NCBI GenBank assembly: GCA_018366195.1
Contig: JAGZIN010000001.1
Coordinates: 62,001-126,000 of the forward strand
Direction of reading: 5' to 3'
DNA from: Butyricicoccus pullicaecorum
GTDB taxonomy: Bacteria > Bacillota > Clostridia > Oscillospirales > Butyricicoccaceae
Length of the DNA: 64,000 nucleotides
Part shown: piece by piece, positions 14,337 to 23,943 of the stretch
Position numbering within the stretch: position 1 is the stretch's first letter
Layout: every line of letters starts with the position of its first letter
Made by a program: the position numbers and the translations under genes
The notes under the pieces: model-generated
The model's input: only the letters and a program-made list of their open reading frames with translations
The model's database searches: none
What the model was told of the DNA's origin: nothing

Positions 14337-16736
14337 ATGCAAACACGATTGCAGTTAACAAAATTTGATGATTTTTGGAAACCTTTGAGTGCGCGGCAGC
14401 CAGCGGGAGTTTATTTTTGCAGGATTGCCGGATATGGTCCAGACCTTGTGCACTTTTTGGAACAGGCGATGCAGAAACGCACACAAATGCCAATGCGCAT
14501 CACCGGAAAGCTGCAAAATCCGAATGGCAACCAGCTGAGTTATTTACAGAGTGTGTTGGGGGACACGTTTCAATGTGACACAGCTTTTTTTGAAGCACAG
14601 CTTGTAAAGTGGCTGCCGCGTTTGAACCAGACACAGCGCACCCAAATTGCAGAGGCAATCGGTCAGGTGCTTGAAACACAGCGCGCACAGGGGAAAAACG
14701 ATAATATGCTGCGCAATGCGTATATAAAGTTTATGTGCTGGCTGTATTATCGCTTTGAACAGCTCCTGCATCTGTTGGGGAAAGACCCGCTGCCGCGTAT
14801 CTTATATGATGGGGATTTAAGCAGTCATGAGTTTCAGTTGTTTTGTATTCTGGCTCGGGCAGGCTGTGACATTCTGCTGATTGAACCGGCAGGAGATGCG
14901 CAGTATCAAAAGCTTGACCCGCAGAATCAACAGTCTGCGCTGTGTGCATGGGCGGGACATGCACCCTTTCCACCTGATTTTTCGTTGGAGCAGATGGTAA
15001 AGACCTATCGTCCGCCTGCACAGAGTTCGCGTCCGGCTGAGACACCCGCCCGTCCCCAAACCGTGCAGCCGTCTCCACGTCCGGCGGCGCCGATTCGCAC
15101 ACAACAGACGGCGAACCCACAGTCGGCAGATACACGGCAGAGAGCGCAGCCGCAAAGACAGCGCACACCAGCAGAGCTGTTTCCAGATGCACCTGTGATT
15201 GCGCCGAATACATGGCTTTCCGGAAACCTGCCAGCCGATTCCCTGAAGGAGCCTGCCAGCCGCGGAGAGAATGACGACTATATCTATACCATGTTTGTTC
15301 GTATATTGGGTGTGGAGGACAAATCTTCTTATGAACGGGATTTGTTTTTGTGGCGAAAAAAATTGGAGGATACGGGAAGGCATGTGACCGTTTTGGAGGA
15401 GTTTTCCCTGCCAACGCCAGAGGAAACCGCGAGGGTTGCACGCAGCAATGCGCAAAGTGGTGCACAGGTCATCTCCAGTCTGCTGCCGATGCTCCAGCCA
15501 ACGGCAAACCATCGGCTAGATGCTGCGGTCGGCCGTGCATTTGTGGAGATTTTGACCGAGCTGGACAGGGAACATGAGCCTCCCATGCGCATCAAGAACA
15601 AAGGTGTGTATCTCGTATGCTGGTTTAATCGTTATTTTCGATTGCTTTTTGAGGGATACAGTGCAGGAAAGCTGCCAATATTGTTTTATTTTGGCCTTTG
15701 CCATACCGCCTTTGAAGCCTTATTCCTTCGTTTTCTGGCAAAGCTTCCCATTGATGTGCTGGAAATTTATCCAGAGCAGCCAGAGCCTTGCTGCCTTTCG
15801 GACAAGCTGTTATTTGAGCGCATCTATCCAAATACCATGCACGTAGCACATTTTCCGGAGTCTGCCGATGCCGTTTCCTATCAGACAGCAGCCTACCATG
15901 CAGAGCAGGAGCTGACGGAAACCCTATATCAGGATTCAGGTTTGTACCGTGCGCATCAATATCAAAAGGCTGCGGCGGTTTCGCTGCAAACCATGTGCGA
16001 GGAAATTTTTATTTTATGGGATAAAGAGGCGCTGTATCGCCCGGGCTTTGAGGTTGTAGATGATACGGTACTGGTACCCGTTTTGACTGCAAAGGTCAGC
16101 GGTGTAAAAAATCGGGACACCAGTGCTTATTGGTCGCAGGTCAAGCGCATGGTAAATACAGATACCATTTGCATGACACGCCTGCCTTATATGCAGCCAG
16201 TCGAGGATACGCGTCTCAATCCGGTATCCTTTATTAAGAATAGAAAGCTGCAAAGAGAGGCACTGAAAAACAGTCCTGCCTATCCTTATGGGCTGCTTCG
16301 CTCGGAGGTACAGGATTTCCTGTTGGACAAGGTGCAAATGCTGTTGGATTCTGGATTGATTCGAGGCACCTTTTCCCAGGGAATGGAATATAAGATTTTA
16401 TCGGTTGCCATGAATCTGCCCAAGGAAATCGTTCGCATATTGCAGAAGGCGGATTTTACACAGGCTGTTCCCAAAGTCGCTGTTGTGGCAACAGGAGAAC
16501 AGTCCTGCAGCTTGGAGGACAGTATCCTTCTGGCACTTTTGCACAATGCCTGTTTTGATGTCGTGCTGTTCGTGCCAACCGGATATCAAATCATCGAGAA
16601 GTATTATACAGAGCCATTTTTTACCGAGCATCAGGCGGGCGAATATCTGTATGATTTGCAGCCGCCTTACCTGTCTGCGTCCTCACCCAGCGGTGAGGGG
16701 ATTTTGAGTCGATTCTTTAGGAGGGGTCACACATGA
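14337..16736 (+). CDS. yceG: YceG-like Ter-system protein with three related modules
   Basis: A 799-residue cytoplasmic protein of the YceG family known from tellurite-resistance loci. Three stretches share a pattern: G-C-D-I-L-L-I-E-P-A-G (about 176-186), L-P-I-D-V-L-E-I-Y-P-E (about 470-480) and C-F-D-V-V-L-F-V-P-T-G (about 739-749). Each follows a helix and an I-L-F-Y-F-G- or V-A-V-V-A-T-G-like strand, suggesting triplication of one alpha/beta unit. Residues 225-285 are a Pro/Gln/Arg/Ala-rich linker. The first ~200 residues match the N-terminus of the protease encoded divergently. ATG 14337 has a weak upstream GGGG. Its stop overlaps telA (ATGA), so the two are translated together. Function unproven. 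Confidence 0.85.
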   Translation: MQTRLQLTKFDDFWKPLSARQPAGVYFCRIAGYGPDLVHFLEQAMQKRTQMPMRITGKLQNPNGNQLSYLQSVLGDTFQCDTAFFEAQLVKWLPRLNQTQRTQIAEAIGQVLETQRAQGKNDNMLRNAYIKFMCWLYYRFEQLLHLLGKDPLPRILYDGDLSSHEFQLFCILARAGCDILLIEPAGDAQYQKLDPQNQQSALCAWAGHAPFPPDFSLEQMVKTYRPPAQSSRPAETPARPQTVQPSPRPAAPIRTQQTANPQSADTRQRAQPQRQRTPAELFPDAPVIAPNTWLSGNLPADSLKEPASRGENDDYIYTMFVRILGVEDKSSYERDLFLWRKKLEDTGRHVTVLEEFSLPTPEETARVARSNAQSGAQVISSLLPMLQPTANHRLDAAVGRAFVEILTELDREHEPPMRIKNKGVYLVCWFNRYFRLLFEGYSAGKLPILFYFGLCHTAFEALFLRFLAKLPIDVLEIYPEQPEPCCLSDKLLFERIYPNTMHVAHFPESADAVSYQTAAYHAEQELTETLYQDSGLYRAHQYQKAAAVSLQTMCEEIFILWDKEALYRPGFEVVDDTVLVPVLTAKVSGVKNRDTSAYWSQVKRMVNTDTICMTRLPYMQPVEDTRLNPVSFIKNRKLQREALKNSPAYPYGLLRSEVQDFLLDKVQMLLDSGLIRGTFSQGMEYKILSVAMNLPKEIVRILQKADFTQAVPKVAVVATGEQSCSLEDSILLALLHNACFDVVLFVPTGYQIIEKYYTEPFFTEHQAGEYLYDLQPPYLSASSPSGEGILSRFFRRGHT

Positions 16737-17860
16737 GTATTCATTTTGGTTCTCGTCCACCAGAGCCTGCGGTGCAGGCTGAGATGACAACAGAGATTGT
16801 ACCATACAACATTCAAGATGACCGCGAGCAGATGACCAAGCAGCTCACCGGCACCAAGGAGGTCGATGATATCGCAAGCACCATTGAGGTGTACAATTTG
16901 GAAACGATTGTCGGCTTTGGCGGAGAGGTCGCCGGAGAAATTGCAAAATGCTCCGATGCGGTGCTGAGCGGCATGAATATGAGCCAAATTGATGATTCGG
17001 GTGCAATGCTCAATGCACTGAGCAAAATTATGGATAAATTCGACATTGATGAGATTCGGGACGATCCCGGTTTCTTTGGACGATTGTTTTCCAATATGCG
17101 CAAGCAGCTGGACAAGATTCTGGATAAATACCGCACCATGGGCGATGAGGTGGATAAGATTTTCGTGCAGCTCAAGCAGTATGAATCGGAAATCAAGGAA
17201 TCCAACCGTAAGCTGGAGCAGATGTTTGAGACCAATGTGAATTATTATCATGAACTGGTAAAATATATTTTGGCAGGCGAACAGGGCTGTCAGGAAATTG
17301 CTGCATACATAGAACAGCGGCGCGGCGATTTGCAGCAAACCGGTGACCAGTCCATTCAGTTTGAGCTGCAAACGCTGGAGCAGGCACAGATGATGCTGGA
17401 GCAGCGCACACACGACCTGCGCATTGCAGAAAATGTTGCGATGCAGTCCATTCCGATGCTCAAAACGATGCAGTTTGCCAATATGAATCTGGTTCGAAAA
17501 ATCAATTCTGCCTTTATTATCACGCTGCCTGTCTTTAAGCAGGCATTGGCACAGGCGATTTTGCTCAAGCGGCAGCGTATTCAAGCAGAAGCGATGAGCG
17601 CATTAGATGAAAAGACCAATGAAATGCTGCTGCGCAATGCACAGAATACAGCGGAGCAGTCTCGTGTGACCGCACAGCTTGCATCGGGCAGCTCGGTTAA
17701 AATCGAGACGCTGGAGCAGACTTGGAAAACCATTGTGCAGGGCATTGCAGACACACGCAAGATTCAAGATGATGCACGGCATCAGAGAGAACAGGATACC
17801 GAGCGTCTGCGTGCGATTCAGGGTGAATTTGAACAGATGATGCGCGGCGGACAGGCTTAA
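16733..17860 (+). CDS. telA: TelA family toxic-anion resistance protein
   Basis: A 375-residue, mostly helical cytoplasmic protein of the TelA/KlaA family. Typical parts are the N-terminal I-x2-Y-N-x2-T-I-V-G-F-G-like start, a G-F-F-G-R-L-F-S segment near 115, the coiled-coil L-x2-Y-E-S-E-I-K-E-S-N-R-K-L-E-Q-M-F (about 145-165) and the strongly conserved P-M-L-K-T-M-Q-F-A-N-M-N-L-V-R-K (about 240-255). ATG 16733 follows GGAGGGG and overlaps the YceG stop. TelA proteins are linked to tellurite and other stress resistance, but the mechanism is unknown; a scaffold role with TerD proteins is inferred from gene order. Confidence 0.93.
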   Translation: MSIHFGSRPPEPAVQAEMTTEIVPYNIQDDREQMTKQLTGTKEVDDIASTIEVYNLETIVGFGGEVAGEIAKCSDAVLSGMNMSQIDDSGAMLNALSKIMDKFDIDEIRDDPGFFGRLFSNMRKQLDKILDKYRTMGDEVDKIFVQLKQYESEIKESNRKLEQMFETNVNYYHELVKYILAGEQGCQEIAAYIEQRRGDLQQTGDQSIQFELQTLEQAQMMLEQRTHDLRIAENVAMQSIPMLKTMQFANMNLVRKINSAFIITLPVFKQALAQAILLKRQRIQAEAMSALDEKTNEMLLRNAQNTAEQSRVTAQLASGSSVKIETLEQTWKTIVQGIADTRKIQDDARHQREQDTERLRAIQGEFEQMMRGGQA

Positions 17861-17901
17861 CGGTTCGCTGTCCAATCTGTCATAAAAAAGGAGAGATAAT
17901 T

Positions 17902-18483
17902 ATGCCAATCAGCTTGCAAAAAGGACAGAAAGTAGACTTAACCAAGGGAAATCCAAGTCTTCGACATGTGCTTGTCGGTTTGGGCTGGGACGTCAATAAA
18001 TATGATGGCGGCTTCGACTTTGACCTTGATGCCAGTGCTTTTCTGCTCGGTGCGAATGGACAGACTCCGGATACAGATGCCTTTGTATTTTATGGGAATC
18101 TCAAACATTCGTCAGGCTCTGTGGAGCACATGGGAGATAACCTGACCGGTGAAGGGGACGGCGATGATGAGCAGATTGTAGTGGACTTGTCTGCCATTCC
18201 GCAGAATATAGAAAAAATCGCCTTTACCGTGACCATTTACGAGGCGGAAAAGCGCCGTCAGAACTTTGGACAGGTTGCAAATGCCTATATCCGCATTGTG
18301 GACAGCGATACCAATCAGGAGCTGATCCGCTATGATTTGGGTGAGGATTTCTCGATTGAAACCGCAATCGTTGTCGGTGAAATTTACAGACACAATGGCG
18401 AATGGAAGTTTAATGCAGTTGGCTCTGGATTCCAAGGCGGACTTGCAGCGCTTTGTGCCAATTACGGAATCGAAACCTGCTGA
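17902..18483 (+). CDS. terD: TerD family calcium-binding stress protein (copy 1)
   Basis: A 193-residue TerD protein. Acidic Ca-binding signatures are intact: D-F-D-L-D-A-S-A-F near residue 40 and G-E-G-D-G-D-D-E-Q-I near 85-95, plus the family N-E/N-Q-E-L-I-R-Y-D-L segment and the C-terminal G-E-W-K-F-N-A-V-G-S-G-F. ATG 17902 has AAGGAGAG upstream. It is the first of three tandem paralogs, 41 bases after telA. TerD proteins bind calcium and are needed for tellurite and membrane-stress tolerance; this copy is about 75 percent like its neighbour by eye. Confidence 0.95.
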   Translation: MPISLQKGQKVDLTKGNPSLRHVLVGLGWDVNKYDGGFDFDLDASAFLLGANGQTPDTDAFVFYGNLKHSSGSVEHMGDNLTGEGDGDDEQIVVDLSAIPQNIEKIAFTVTIYEAEKRRQNFGQVANAYIRIVDSDTNQELIRYDLGEDFSIETAIVVGEIYRHNGEWKFNAVGSGFQGGLAALCANYGIETC

Positions 18484-18534
18484 GTTTCAAATACTCAGTA
18501 AATATTTGTCAACGTGATAAGGAGAGACAAGATT

Positions 18535-19116
18535 ATGCCAGTATGTTTACAAAAGGGACAGAAGGTCAGCCTGACGAAAGGAAATCCGGGACTGACAAAG
18601 GTTGTTGTGGGTGTTGGCTGGGATATCAACCAATATGATACCGGCGCAAGCTTCGATTTGGATTCCTCGGCATTTCTGTTGAAGGCAGATGGAAAGGTAA
18701 GCGGTTCAGAGGATTTTGTATTTTATGGAAATCTGAAGCACCCCTCCGGCGCAGTGGAGCACATGGGAGATAACCTGACCGGTGCAGGTGAGGGTGACGA
18801 TGAACAGATGCGCATTGACCTTTCTAAGGTTCCTGCAAATATCGAGAAAATTGCATTTACGGTTACCATCTATGATGCCGAAACCCGCAATCAGAATTTT
18901 GGACAGGTCAATAATGCTTTTGTTCGAATCTATAATGAGGAAACCGGCGAAGAAATGATGCGCTATGACCTCGGAGAGGATTTTTCCATTGAAACTGCGG
19001 CTGTGTTCGGTGAGCTGTACCGCAATAATGGCGAATGGAAATTCAATGCCATTGGCTCCGGATTCTACGGCGGACTTGCAGCGCTGTGCGCAAATTATGG
19101 AATCGAAACCGAATAA
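18535..19116 (+). CDS. terD: TerD family calcium-binding stress protein (copy 2)
   Basis: A 193-residue protein closely similar to the preceding gene along its full length. S-F-D-L-D-S-S-A-F and G-E-G-D-D-E-Q-M supply the calcium ligands. ATG 18535 is preceded by AAGGAGAG; the in-frame ATG 18514 lies upstream of that site and is unlikely. The near identity in length and layout indicates tandem duplication. Same operon and regulation as copy 1. Confidence 0.95.
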   Translation: MPVCLQKGQKVSLTKGNPGLTKVVVGVGWDINQYDTGASFDLDSSAFLLKADGKVSGSEDFVFYGNLKHPSGAVEHMGDNLTGAGEGDDEQMRIDLSKVPANIEKIAFTVTIYDAETRNQNFGQVNNAFVRIYNEETGEEMMRYDLGEDFSIETAAVFGELYRNNGEWKFNAIGSGFYGGLAALCANYGIETE

Positions 19117-19140
19117 TCCATTTCAAAGGAGGAAAAATAT

Positions 19141-19737
19141 ATGGCTGTAAGCTTGCAAAAGGGTCAAAAGGTTAGCTTGACTAAGGAAACTCCCGGATTG
19201 AGCCGTATTATTGTAGGTTTGGGCTGGGACGAGGCAAAGCCGGCAAAGAAGGGGCTGTTTGGCTTCGGCGGAAAATCCCAAAATATTGACTGTGATGCGT
19301 CGGCAATGGTCTGCGCGAATGGAAAGATTCAGAGCACCAAGGATGTGGTGTTCTATAACAATCTGACCCATCCGTCGGGTGCGGTGCAGCATATGGGAGA
19401 TAATCTGACCGGTGCGGGAGAAGGTGATGACGAGCAAATCGTGATTGATTTGGAGCGTATGCCGCAAGAGTATGACCGCGTGGTGATGGCAGTCACCATC
19501 TATCAGGCACGTGAGCGCAATCAGCATTTTGGCATGATTCAAAATAGCTTTATTCGTTTGGTAGATGCACGGAACAATCAGGAAATTTGCAGATATAACC
19601 TGACAGAGCAATATGATCAGGCAACCGCAGTCATTTTTGGTGAGGTATATCGCCACAATGGCGAATGGAAATTCAATGCCATGGGGCAGCCCACACAGGA
19701 CGGCGGTATTGCTGAGCTGGTAGAACGTTTTCGTTAA
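19141..19737 (+). CDS. Divergent TerD-like protein with altered metal loop (copy 3)
   Basis: A 198-residue TerD paralog. Compared with its two neighbours it carries a Lys/Gly-rich insert (G-L-F-G-F-G-G-K, about residues 38-45) and reads N-I-D-C-D-A-S where the others have F-D-L-D-A-S, so the first calcium site is changed. The second acidic site, G-E-G-D-D-E-Q-I, is kept. The C-terminus ends G-G-I-A-E-L-V-E-R-F-R instead of the G-L-A-A-L-C-A-N-Y found in the other two. ATG 19141 has AAGGAGG upstream. Resembles the TerE/TerZ-like diversification seen in other Ter operons. Confidence 0.9.
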   Translation: MAVSLQKGQKVSLTKETPGLSRIIVGLGWDEAKPAKKGLFGFGGKSQNIDCDASAMVCANGKIQSTKDVVFYNNLTHPSGAVQHMGDNLTGAGEGDDEQIVIDLERMPQEYDRVVMAVTIYQARERNQHFGMIQNSFIRLVDARNNQEICRYNLTEQYDQATAVIFGEVYRHNGEWKFNAMGQPTQDGGIAELVERFR

Positions 19738-19804
19738 GCATTTATGGGGAGCGCATCGGCACTCCCCATTTTGCAGAGTATTTTAGAGAAGAGGAACAAT
19801 CCTG

Positions 19805-22444
19805 ATGCACAAAAAATTTAAGGGACTCTCGTCAACAGAGGTTGAGGACAGTCGAAAAAAATATGGCTCAAACAGTATTCCAGAGGCTGAGCCGGAAACC
19901 TTTTGGCAGCAGTTTATGGAGGGCTTTCAGGATCCGATGATTCGGATTCTGTGTGTCATTGCGGTTATTATGCTTGGTATGTTTGCTTTGGGGCAGAGTG
20001 ACTGGTATGAACCGGTTGGTACCATCATCGCGATTTTGCTGGTCAATTTTGTTTCGGCAAAAACTGGCGTTGCCAATGACAAAGCTTACCGCGAGCTGAA
20101 GGACTCACAGAAAAAAGACACCGTCAAGGTCGTGCGTGACGGCGTTGTGAAGGTAATCGAAGCAGATGAGCTGGTCGTTGGAGATGTAATCCTGCTTCAG
20201 TCCGGTGATAAGATTTTGGCAGATGGTATTCTGGCAGATGGCAGCTTGTCTGTTGATAACAGTGCACTCAACGGCGAAGCTGAGGAGTGTCCCAAAACTG
20301 CTGCGCCGGAGGGTTTTACCATTCCGGAAAATATTACAGGCGATACCTTTGTCGATGCCCATAGCCTGTTCCGCGGAGCAACCGTGCTCGATGGGGACGG
20401 CTATATGATTGTCCAGAAAGTCGGTCTTGCCACCATGATGGGCAAGATGGCAAAGGACATGGAGGACAAAGAACCAGATTCTCCGCTCAAGGTCAAGCTC
20501 AATAAGCTCGCAGGTCAGATTTCGGTCTTTGGCTATATTGGTGCAATCGTTATCGCACTCGCTTACTTTATTCACTTTATTGTGCTTGCAGGCGGGTTTA
20601 GTGCTTATATGCAGACGGGCGGCTGGGAAATTCTTGGCGATGTCATGAATGCGGTTGCCATTGCAATCACAATCATTGTCTGTGCAGTGCCGGAGGGCTT
20701 GCCCCTTGTCATTGCCTTGGTCTTGATGCAGAATACCGGAAAGCTTCTCAAGGTGAATGTACTGGTGCGTAAGTCGATTGGTATTGAAACGGCTGGTTCA
20801 CTGAATATTCTGTTTAGTGATAAGACCGGTACCATTACCAAGGGTCAGCTTGAGGTCGTTGAGTTCTTTGATGGCTGCGGCAGAACCACCAATATTGCAG
20901 ACGCGCCTAAAATGGCAGATGCACTGCATCTCAGCATTGGTAAAAATACTGGTGCATTGTTTGATGACCAGCATCATGTGGTTGGCGGCAATATGACCGA
21001 CCAAGCGCTGCTCAAGTTCATCGGAGAGGATACCTTCCGTGCACTGGCTGAGCGCAGTGACTGCGAGGTGGGCGTACAGCAGGACTTTAACAGCGCCAAT
21101 AAGTTTAGTCAGGCATATTTGCCGGCACAGCATCGCACCTTCTATAAGGGAGCGCCAGAGCGCCTCTTGGCACAGGCAAAGCTTTGCTTGGACACTGCTG
21201 GCAATGAAGTGCCGATTGATGAAGCAGCCCTCAATGCGAAAATTGATGAGCTGGCAAATCGTGCCATGCGTGTGCTGGCATTTGGATACAGCAAGAAAGA
21301 ATTGGTACGAGATGAAATCCATGAGGATTTGGTGCTGATTGGTCTGGTTGGTATCCGTGATGATGTACGTCCGGAAGCCCGCGAGGCAATCGAGGAGGTG
21401 CAAAAGGCAGGCATTCAGGTTGTCATGATTACAGGTGACCGCAGAGAAACGGCGATGGCAATTGCGCGCGAGGCAAATCTGTATCATGGCGGTGATGAGC
21501 TGGTGCTGACCTCCGCAGAGCTTTCTCAAATGAGTGACGACGAGGTCAAGAAAATCATTCCGCGAATTCGCGTGATTTCCCGTGCCCTGCCAACAGATAA
21601 GAGCCGTATGGTACGTCTGTGTCAGGAAATGAATTTGGTTGTTGGTATGACAGGTGACGGTGTCAATGACTCTCCGGCGCTCAAGCGTGCAGATGTTGGC
21701 TTTGCAATGGGCTCGGGTACAGAGGTTGCAAAGGAAGCTGGTAAGCTGGTTATTTTAGATGATAACTTCAACTCTATTAAAAATGCAATCTGGTATGGCC
21801 GCACGCTGTATATCAATATTCTGAAATTCTGTAAAATGCAGCTGGTCATCAATCTGGCAGCCGTATTTGTATCTGCAATTTCACCATTCCTTGGAATTGA
21901 AAGTCCTTTGAAGGTCACCCATCTTCTGTGGATTAACCTGTGTATGGACTCCCTCGCTTCCATTATGTTTGCAGGGGAACCCGCTCTGAAAAAATATATG
22001 CGCATGAAGCCGCGCCGCAGAGATGAAAGCATTATCAGCAAGCCAATGGCAATTCAGATTGTGATTATGAGCTTGTGGCTGACGGTAATCAGTATTCTAT
22101 GGTTCATGGTTCCGTTCTTCCGCGCACAGTTTGCAACAGAGGCACAGTGGTATACCGGCTTCTTCTGTATGTTTGTATTCAGCTTTATGGTCAATGCGTT
22201 CAATGTGCGCAGTGATGGTATGAATATTTTTGAACATCTGAGTGAGAACAAGCGATTTGTGCATATTTGGCTTGCAATCATGGCAGTACAGGTGGTATTG
22301 GTGTCTATTGGCGGCATCATTGGTGAAGTATTCAGCTGTCAGCGCTTTGGATTGCAGGGTTGGTTGGTTGTTTGTGCAATGGCACTGACGATGTATCCAG
22401 TGGATTTGATTCGCAAGGCACTGACTCCAAAGGTCAAGGAGTAA
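19805..22444 (+). CDS. Calcium-type P-ATPase (P2-type cation pump)
   Basis: An 879-residue P-type ATPase. Landmarks in order: N-terminal cation ATPase segment, TGE-equivalent L-N-G-E-A-E, the P-E-G-L-P metal helix (C-A-V-P-E-G-L-P-L), the phosphorylated Asp339 in S-D-K-T-G-T-I-T-K, K-G-A-P-E nucleotide loop, G-D-G-V-N-D-S-P hinge, and the N-L-C-M-D-S transport helix followed by four C-terminal helices. The M4 and M6 motifs match calcium-transporting P2 pumps, so export of Ca(2+) is likely; other divalent ions are possible. ATG 19805 has GAGGA upstream. It is the last gene before a strong terminator, immediately after three TerD genes that bind calcium. Confidence 0.93.
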   Translation: MHKKFKGLSSTEVEDSRKKYGSNSIPEAEPETFWQQFMEGFQDPMIRILCVIAVIMLGMFALGQSDWYEPVGTIIAILLVNFVSAKTGVANDKAYRELKDSQKKDTVKVVRDGVVKVIEADELVVGDVILLQSGDKILADGILADGSLSVDNSALNGEAEECPKTAAPEGFTIPENITGDTFVDAHSLFRGATVLDGDGYMIVQKVGLATMMGKMAKDMEDKEPDSPLKVKLNKLAGQISVFGYIGAIVIALAYFIHFIVLAGGFSAYMQTGGWEILGDVMNAVAIAITIIVCAVPEGLPLVIALVLMQNTGKLLKVNVLVRKSIGIETAGSLNILFSDKTGTITKGQLEVVEFFDGCGRTTNIADAPKMADALHLSIGKNTGALFDDQHHVVGGNMTDQALLKFIGEDTFRALAERSDCEVGVQQDFNSANKFSQAYLPAQHRTFYKGAPERLLAQAKLCLDTAGNEVPIDEAALNAKIDELANRAMRVLAFGYSKKELVRDEIHEDLVLIGLVGIRDDVRPEAREAIEEVQKAGIQVVMITGDRRETAMAIAREANLYHGGDELVLTSAELSQMSDDEVKKIIPRIRVISRALPTDKSRMVRLCQEMNLVVGMTGDGVNDSPALKRADVGFAMGSGTEVAKEAGKLVILDDNFNSIKNAIWYGRTLYINILKFCKMQLVINLAAVFVSAISPFLGIESPLKVTHLLWINLCMDSLASIMFAGEPALKKYMRMKPRRRDESIISKPMAIQIVIMSLWLTVISILWFMVPFFRAQFATEAQWYTGFFCMFVFSFMVNAFNVRSDGMNIFEHLSENKRFVHIWLAIMAVQVVLVSIGGIIGEVFSCQRFGLQGWLVVCAMALTMYPVDLIRKALTPKVKE

Positions 22445-22450
22445 CAATCT

Positions 22451-22485
22451 ATGCCCGCGTCCGTATTCGGGACGCGGGCATTTTT
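22451..22485 (+). terminator. Strong terminator closing the ter operon
   Basis: Twelve-base-pair GC-rich stem (ATGCCCGCGTCC with GGACGCGGGCAT), seven-base loop, then TTTTT, seven bases after the P-ATPase stop. Confidence 0.92.
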
Positions 22486-22511
22486 AGTAAGTGATACAGA
22501 GGACTAGAAAT

Positions 22512-23297
22512 ATGGATATTTTTGCATCGGATTTGGATAATACGCTGATTTACTCCTATAAACGGGATATTGGGGAGAACAAGATTTTGGCAGAGCGATA
22601 TGAAGGGCGGGAGGTTTCCTATATGACAGCCTGTACGTATGCACTGCTGGACCAGCTCTGTCAGAAGCTGCTGTTTGTTCCCGTTACCACCCGCTCAATC
22701 GAACAGTATCAAAGAATCTATTTTCCAAAGCAGCCTAAAATTGCGCTGACAACCAATGGAGGGGTTTTGCTGGTCGATGGTATCGCAGATGCAGATTGGT
22801 ATGCGCAATCGAAGCAGCTGGCAGCACAAGCAGAGGACGCTATGCAGCAGGCAGAAGTAATTTTGGACAAAGACCCAAACCGAGCGCTCGATGTACGCCG
22901 CGTCGACGGATTATTTGTATATACCAAAAGCAATGATGTACCCGAGACCATGCAGCGGCTGCGGGACGGTATAGATGTTTCAGCCGTAGAATTGCTCAGC
23001 AATGGTGTCAAGGTTTATGTCCTGCCACGTGCACTTCATAAGGGACAAGCGGTGCACCGGCTGCGAGAAAGATTTACAGAGAACACGCGCATTTTTACAG
23101 CGGGAGATAGTTTATTTGATTTGTCGCTGCTGGCAGCAGCAGATATTGCGTTCTGTCCACAGGCTCTGCAATATATGGCGCGAGAGGGACAGCAGGTTAT
23201 TACGGTAGACGAGAAACAGGGGATTTTTTCAGATGTGATTGTGCAGGAAATTGCGCGGCAGATGATGGGGGGAGTAGATTGGCAAATATATTGCTGA
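22512..23297 (+). CDS. HAD-family phosphatase associated with Ter loci
   Basis: A 261-residue HAD hydrolase: motif I A-S-D-L-D-N-T-L (nucleophile Asp7, acid Asp9), motif II V-T-T-R-S near residue 65, and motif III/IV T-A-G-D-S-L-F-D near 205. The cap resembles the Cof/sucrose-phosphatase type. ATG 22512 is chosen because M-D-I-F-A-S-D-L-D gives the family N-terminus. Its end overlaps the following response regulator by 19 bases, so the two are coupled. HAD phosphatases recur in the Ter biosynthetic module, and dephosphorylation of a nucleotide-like intermediate is inferred. Confidence 0.85.
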   Translation: MDIFASDLDNTLIYSYKRDIGENKILAERYEGREVSYMTACTYALLDQLCQKLLFVPVTTRSIEQYQRIYFPKQPKIALTTNGGVLLVDGIADADWYAQSKQLAAQAEDAMQQAEVILDKDPNRALDVRRVDGLFVYTKSNDVPETMQRLRDGIDVSAVELLSNGVKVYVLPRALHKGQAVHRLRERFTENTRIFTAGDSLFDLSLLAAADIAFCPQALQYMAREGQQVITVDEKQGIFSDVIVQEIARQMMGGVDWQIYC

Positions 23298-23941
23298 TAG
23301 AAGATAATGCGGATATTACATTTGCAGTTTCTATGGGGCTGCAGCGCGCAGGACATCAGGTGTTTGCCGCAGAGAGCGAAGCACAGGGAAAAGCAGCGTA
23401 TGTCCGCGTGAAACCGGAGTTGGTTTTGCTGGATTATAATTTGCCGGACGGTTCGGGAGAGTCTGTGTGTCAGTGGCTCAAATCACAGAGCAATACGCCA
23501 ATCATTTTTCTCACGGTTCGAGATGAGGAAAACGATGTGGTGCATGGATTGGAATTGGGGGCAGATGACTACATTACAAAACCGTTTTCCCTAGCGATTT
23601 TGCTGTCTCGTGTGGCTGCGGTGCTGAGGCGTGCGCTCCCGTCTGGCGGAGACTGTTTGCAGTGTGGAGATATCACCCTGAACCGGACTGCCACTCGTGT
23701 GATGCAGAATGGCAGTCCGATTATGCTTACAGCACAGGAATATCGCTTGCTTTTGGTACTTATGGAGCATAAGAATCAAACACTGACCCGTGCACAGCTT
23801 TTGGAAAGATTGTGGGATACGGACGGACGGTTCGTATCAGATAATACGCTGACTGTGACCATGCGCCGCTTGCGAGAAAAACTTGGATATCCAGATTGTA
23901 TCCAGACATTGCGTGGTATTGGCTATCGTATGGAGGGATAA
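23279..23941 (+). CDS. OmpR/PhoB-family response regulator
   Basis: A 220-residue regulator. The receiver domain (1-115) has acidic residues E-D at 8-9, the phosphoacceptor Asp52 in L-L-D-Y-N-L-P-D-G, T-V-R and Lys102-region K-P-F. The C-terminal winged helix (about 125-220) has the OmpR pattern L-T-A-Q-E-Y-R-L-L-L and the recognition helix V-T-M-R-R-L-R-E-K-L, ending G-I-G-Y-R. TTG 23279 is the start: GGGGGAG lies just upstream and the protein begins at the expected M-A-N-I-L-L-I-E-D. It overlaps the HAD gene and is followed by the kinase gene. Confidence 0.93.
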   Translation: MANILLIEDNADITFAVSMGLQRAGHQVFAAESEAQGKAAYVRVKPELVLLDYNLPDGSGESVCQWLKSQSNTPIIFLTVRDEENDVVHGLELGADDYITKPFSLAILLSRVAAVLRRALPSGGDCLQCGDITLNRTATRVMQNGSPIMLTAQEYRLLLVLMEHKNQTLTRAQLLERLWDTDGRFVSDNTLTVTMRRLREKLGYPDCIQTLRGIGYRMEG

Positions 23942-23943
23942 TT

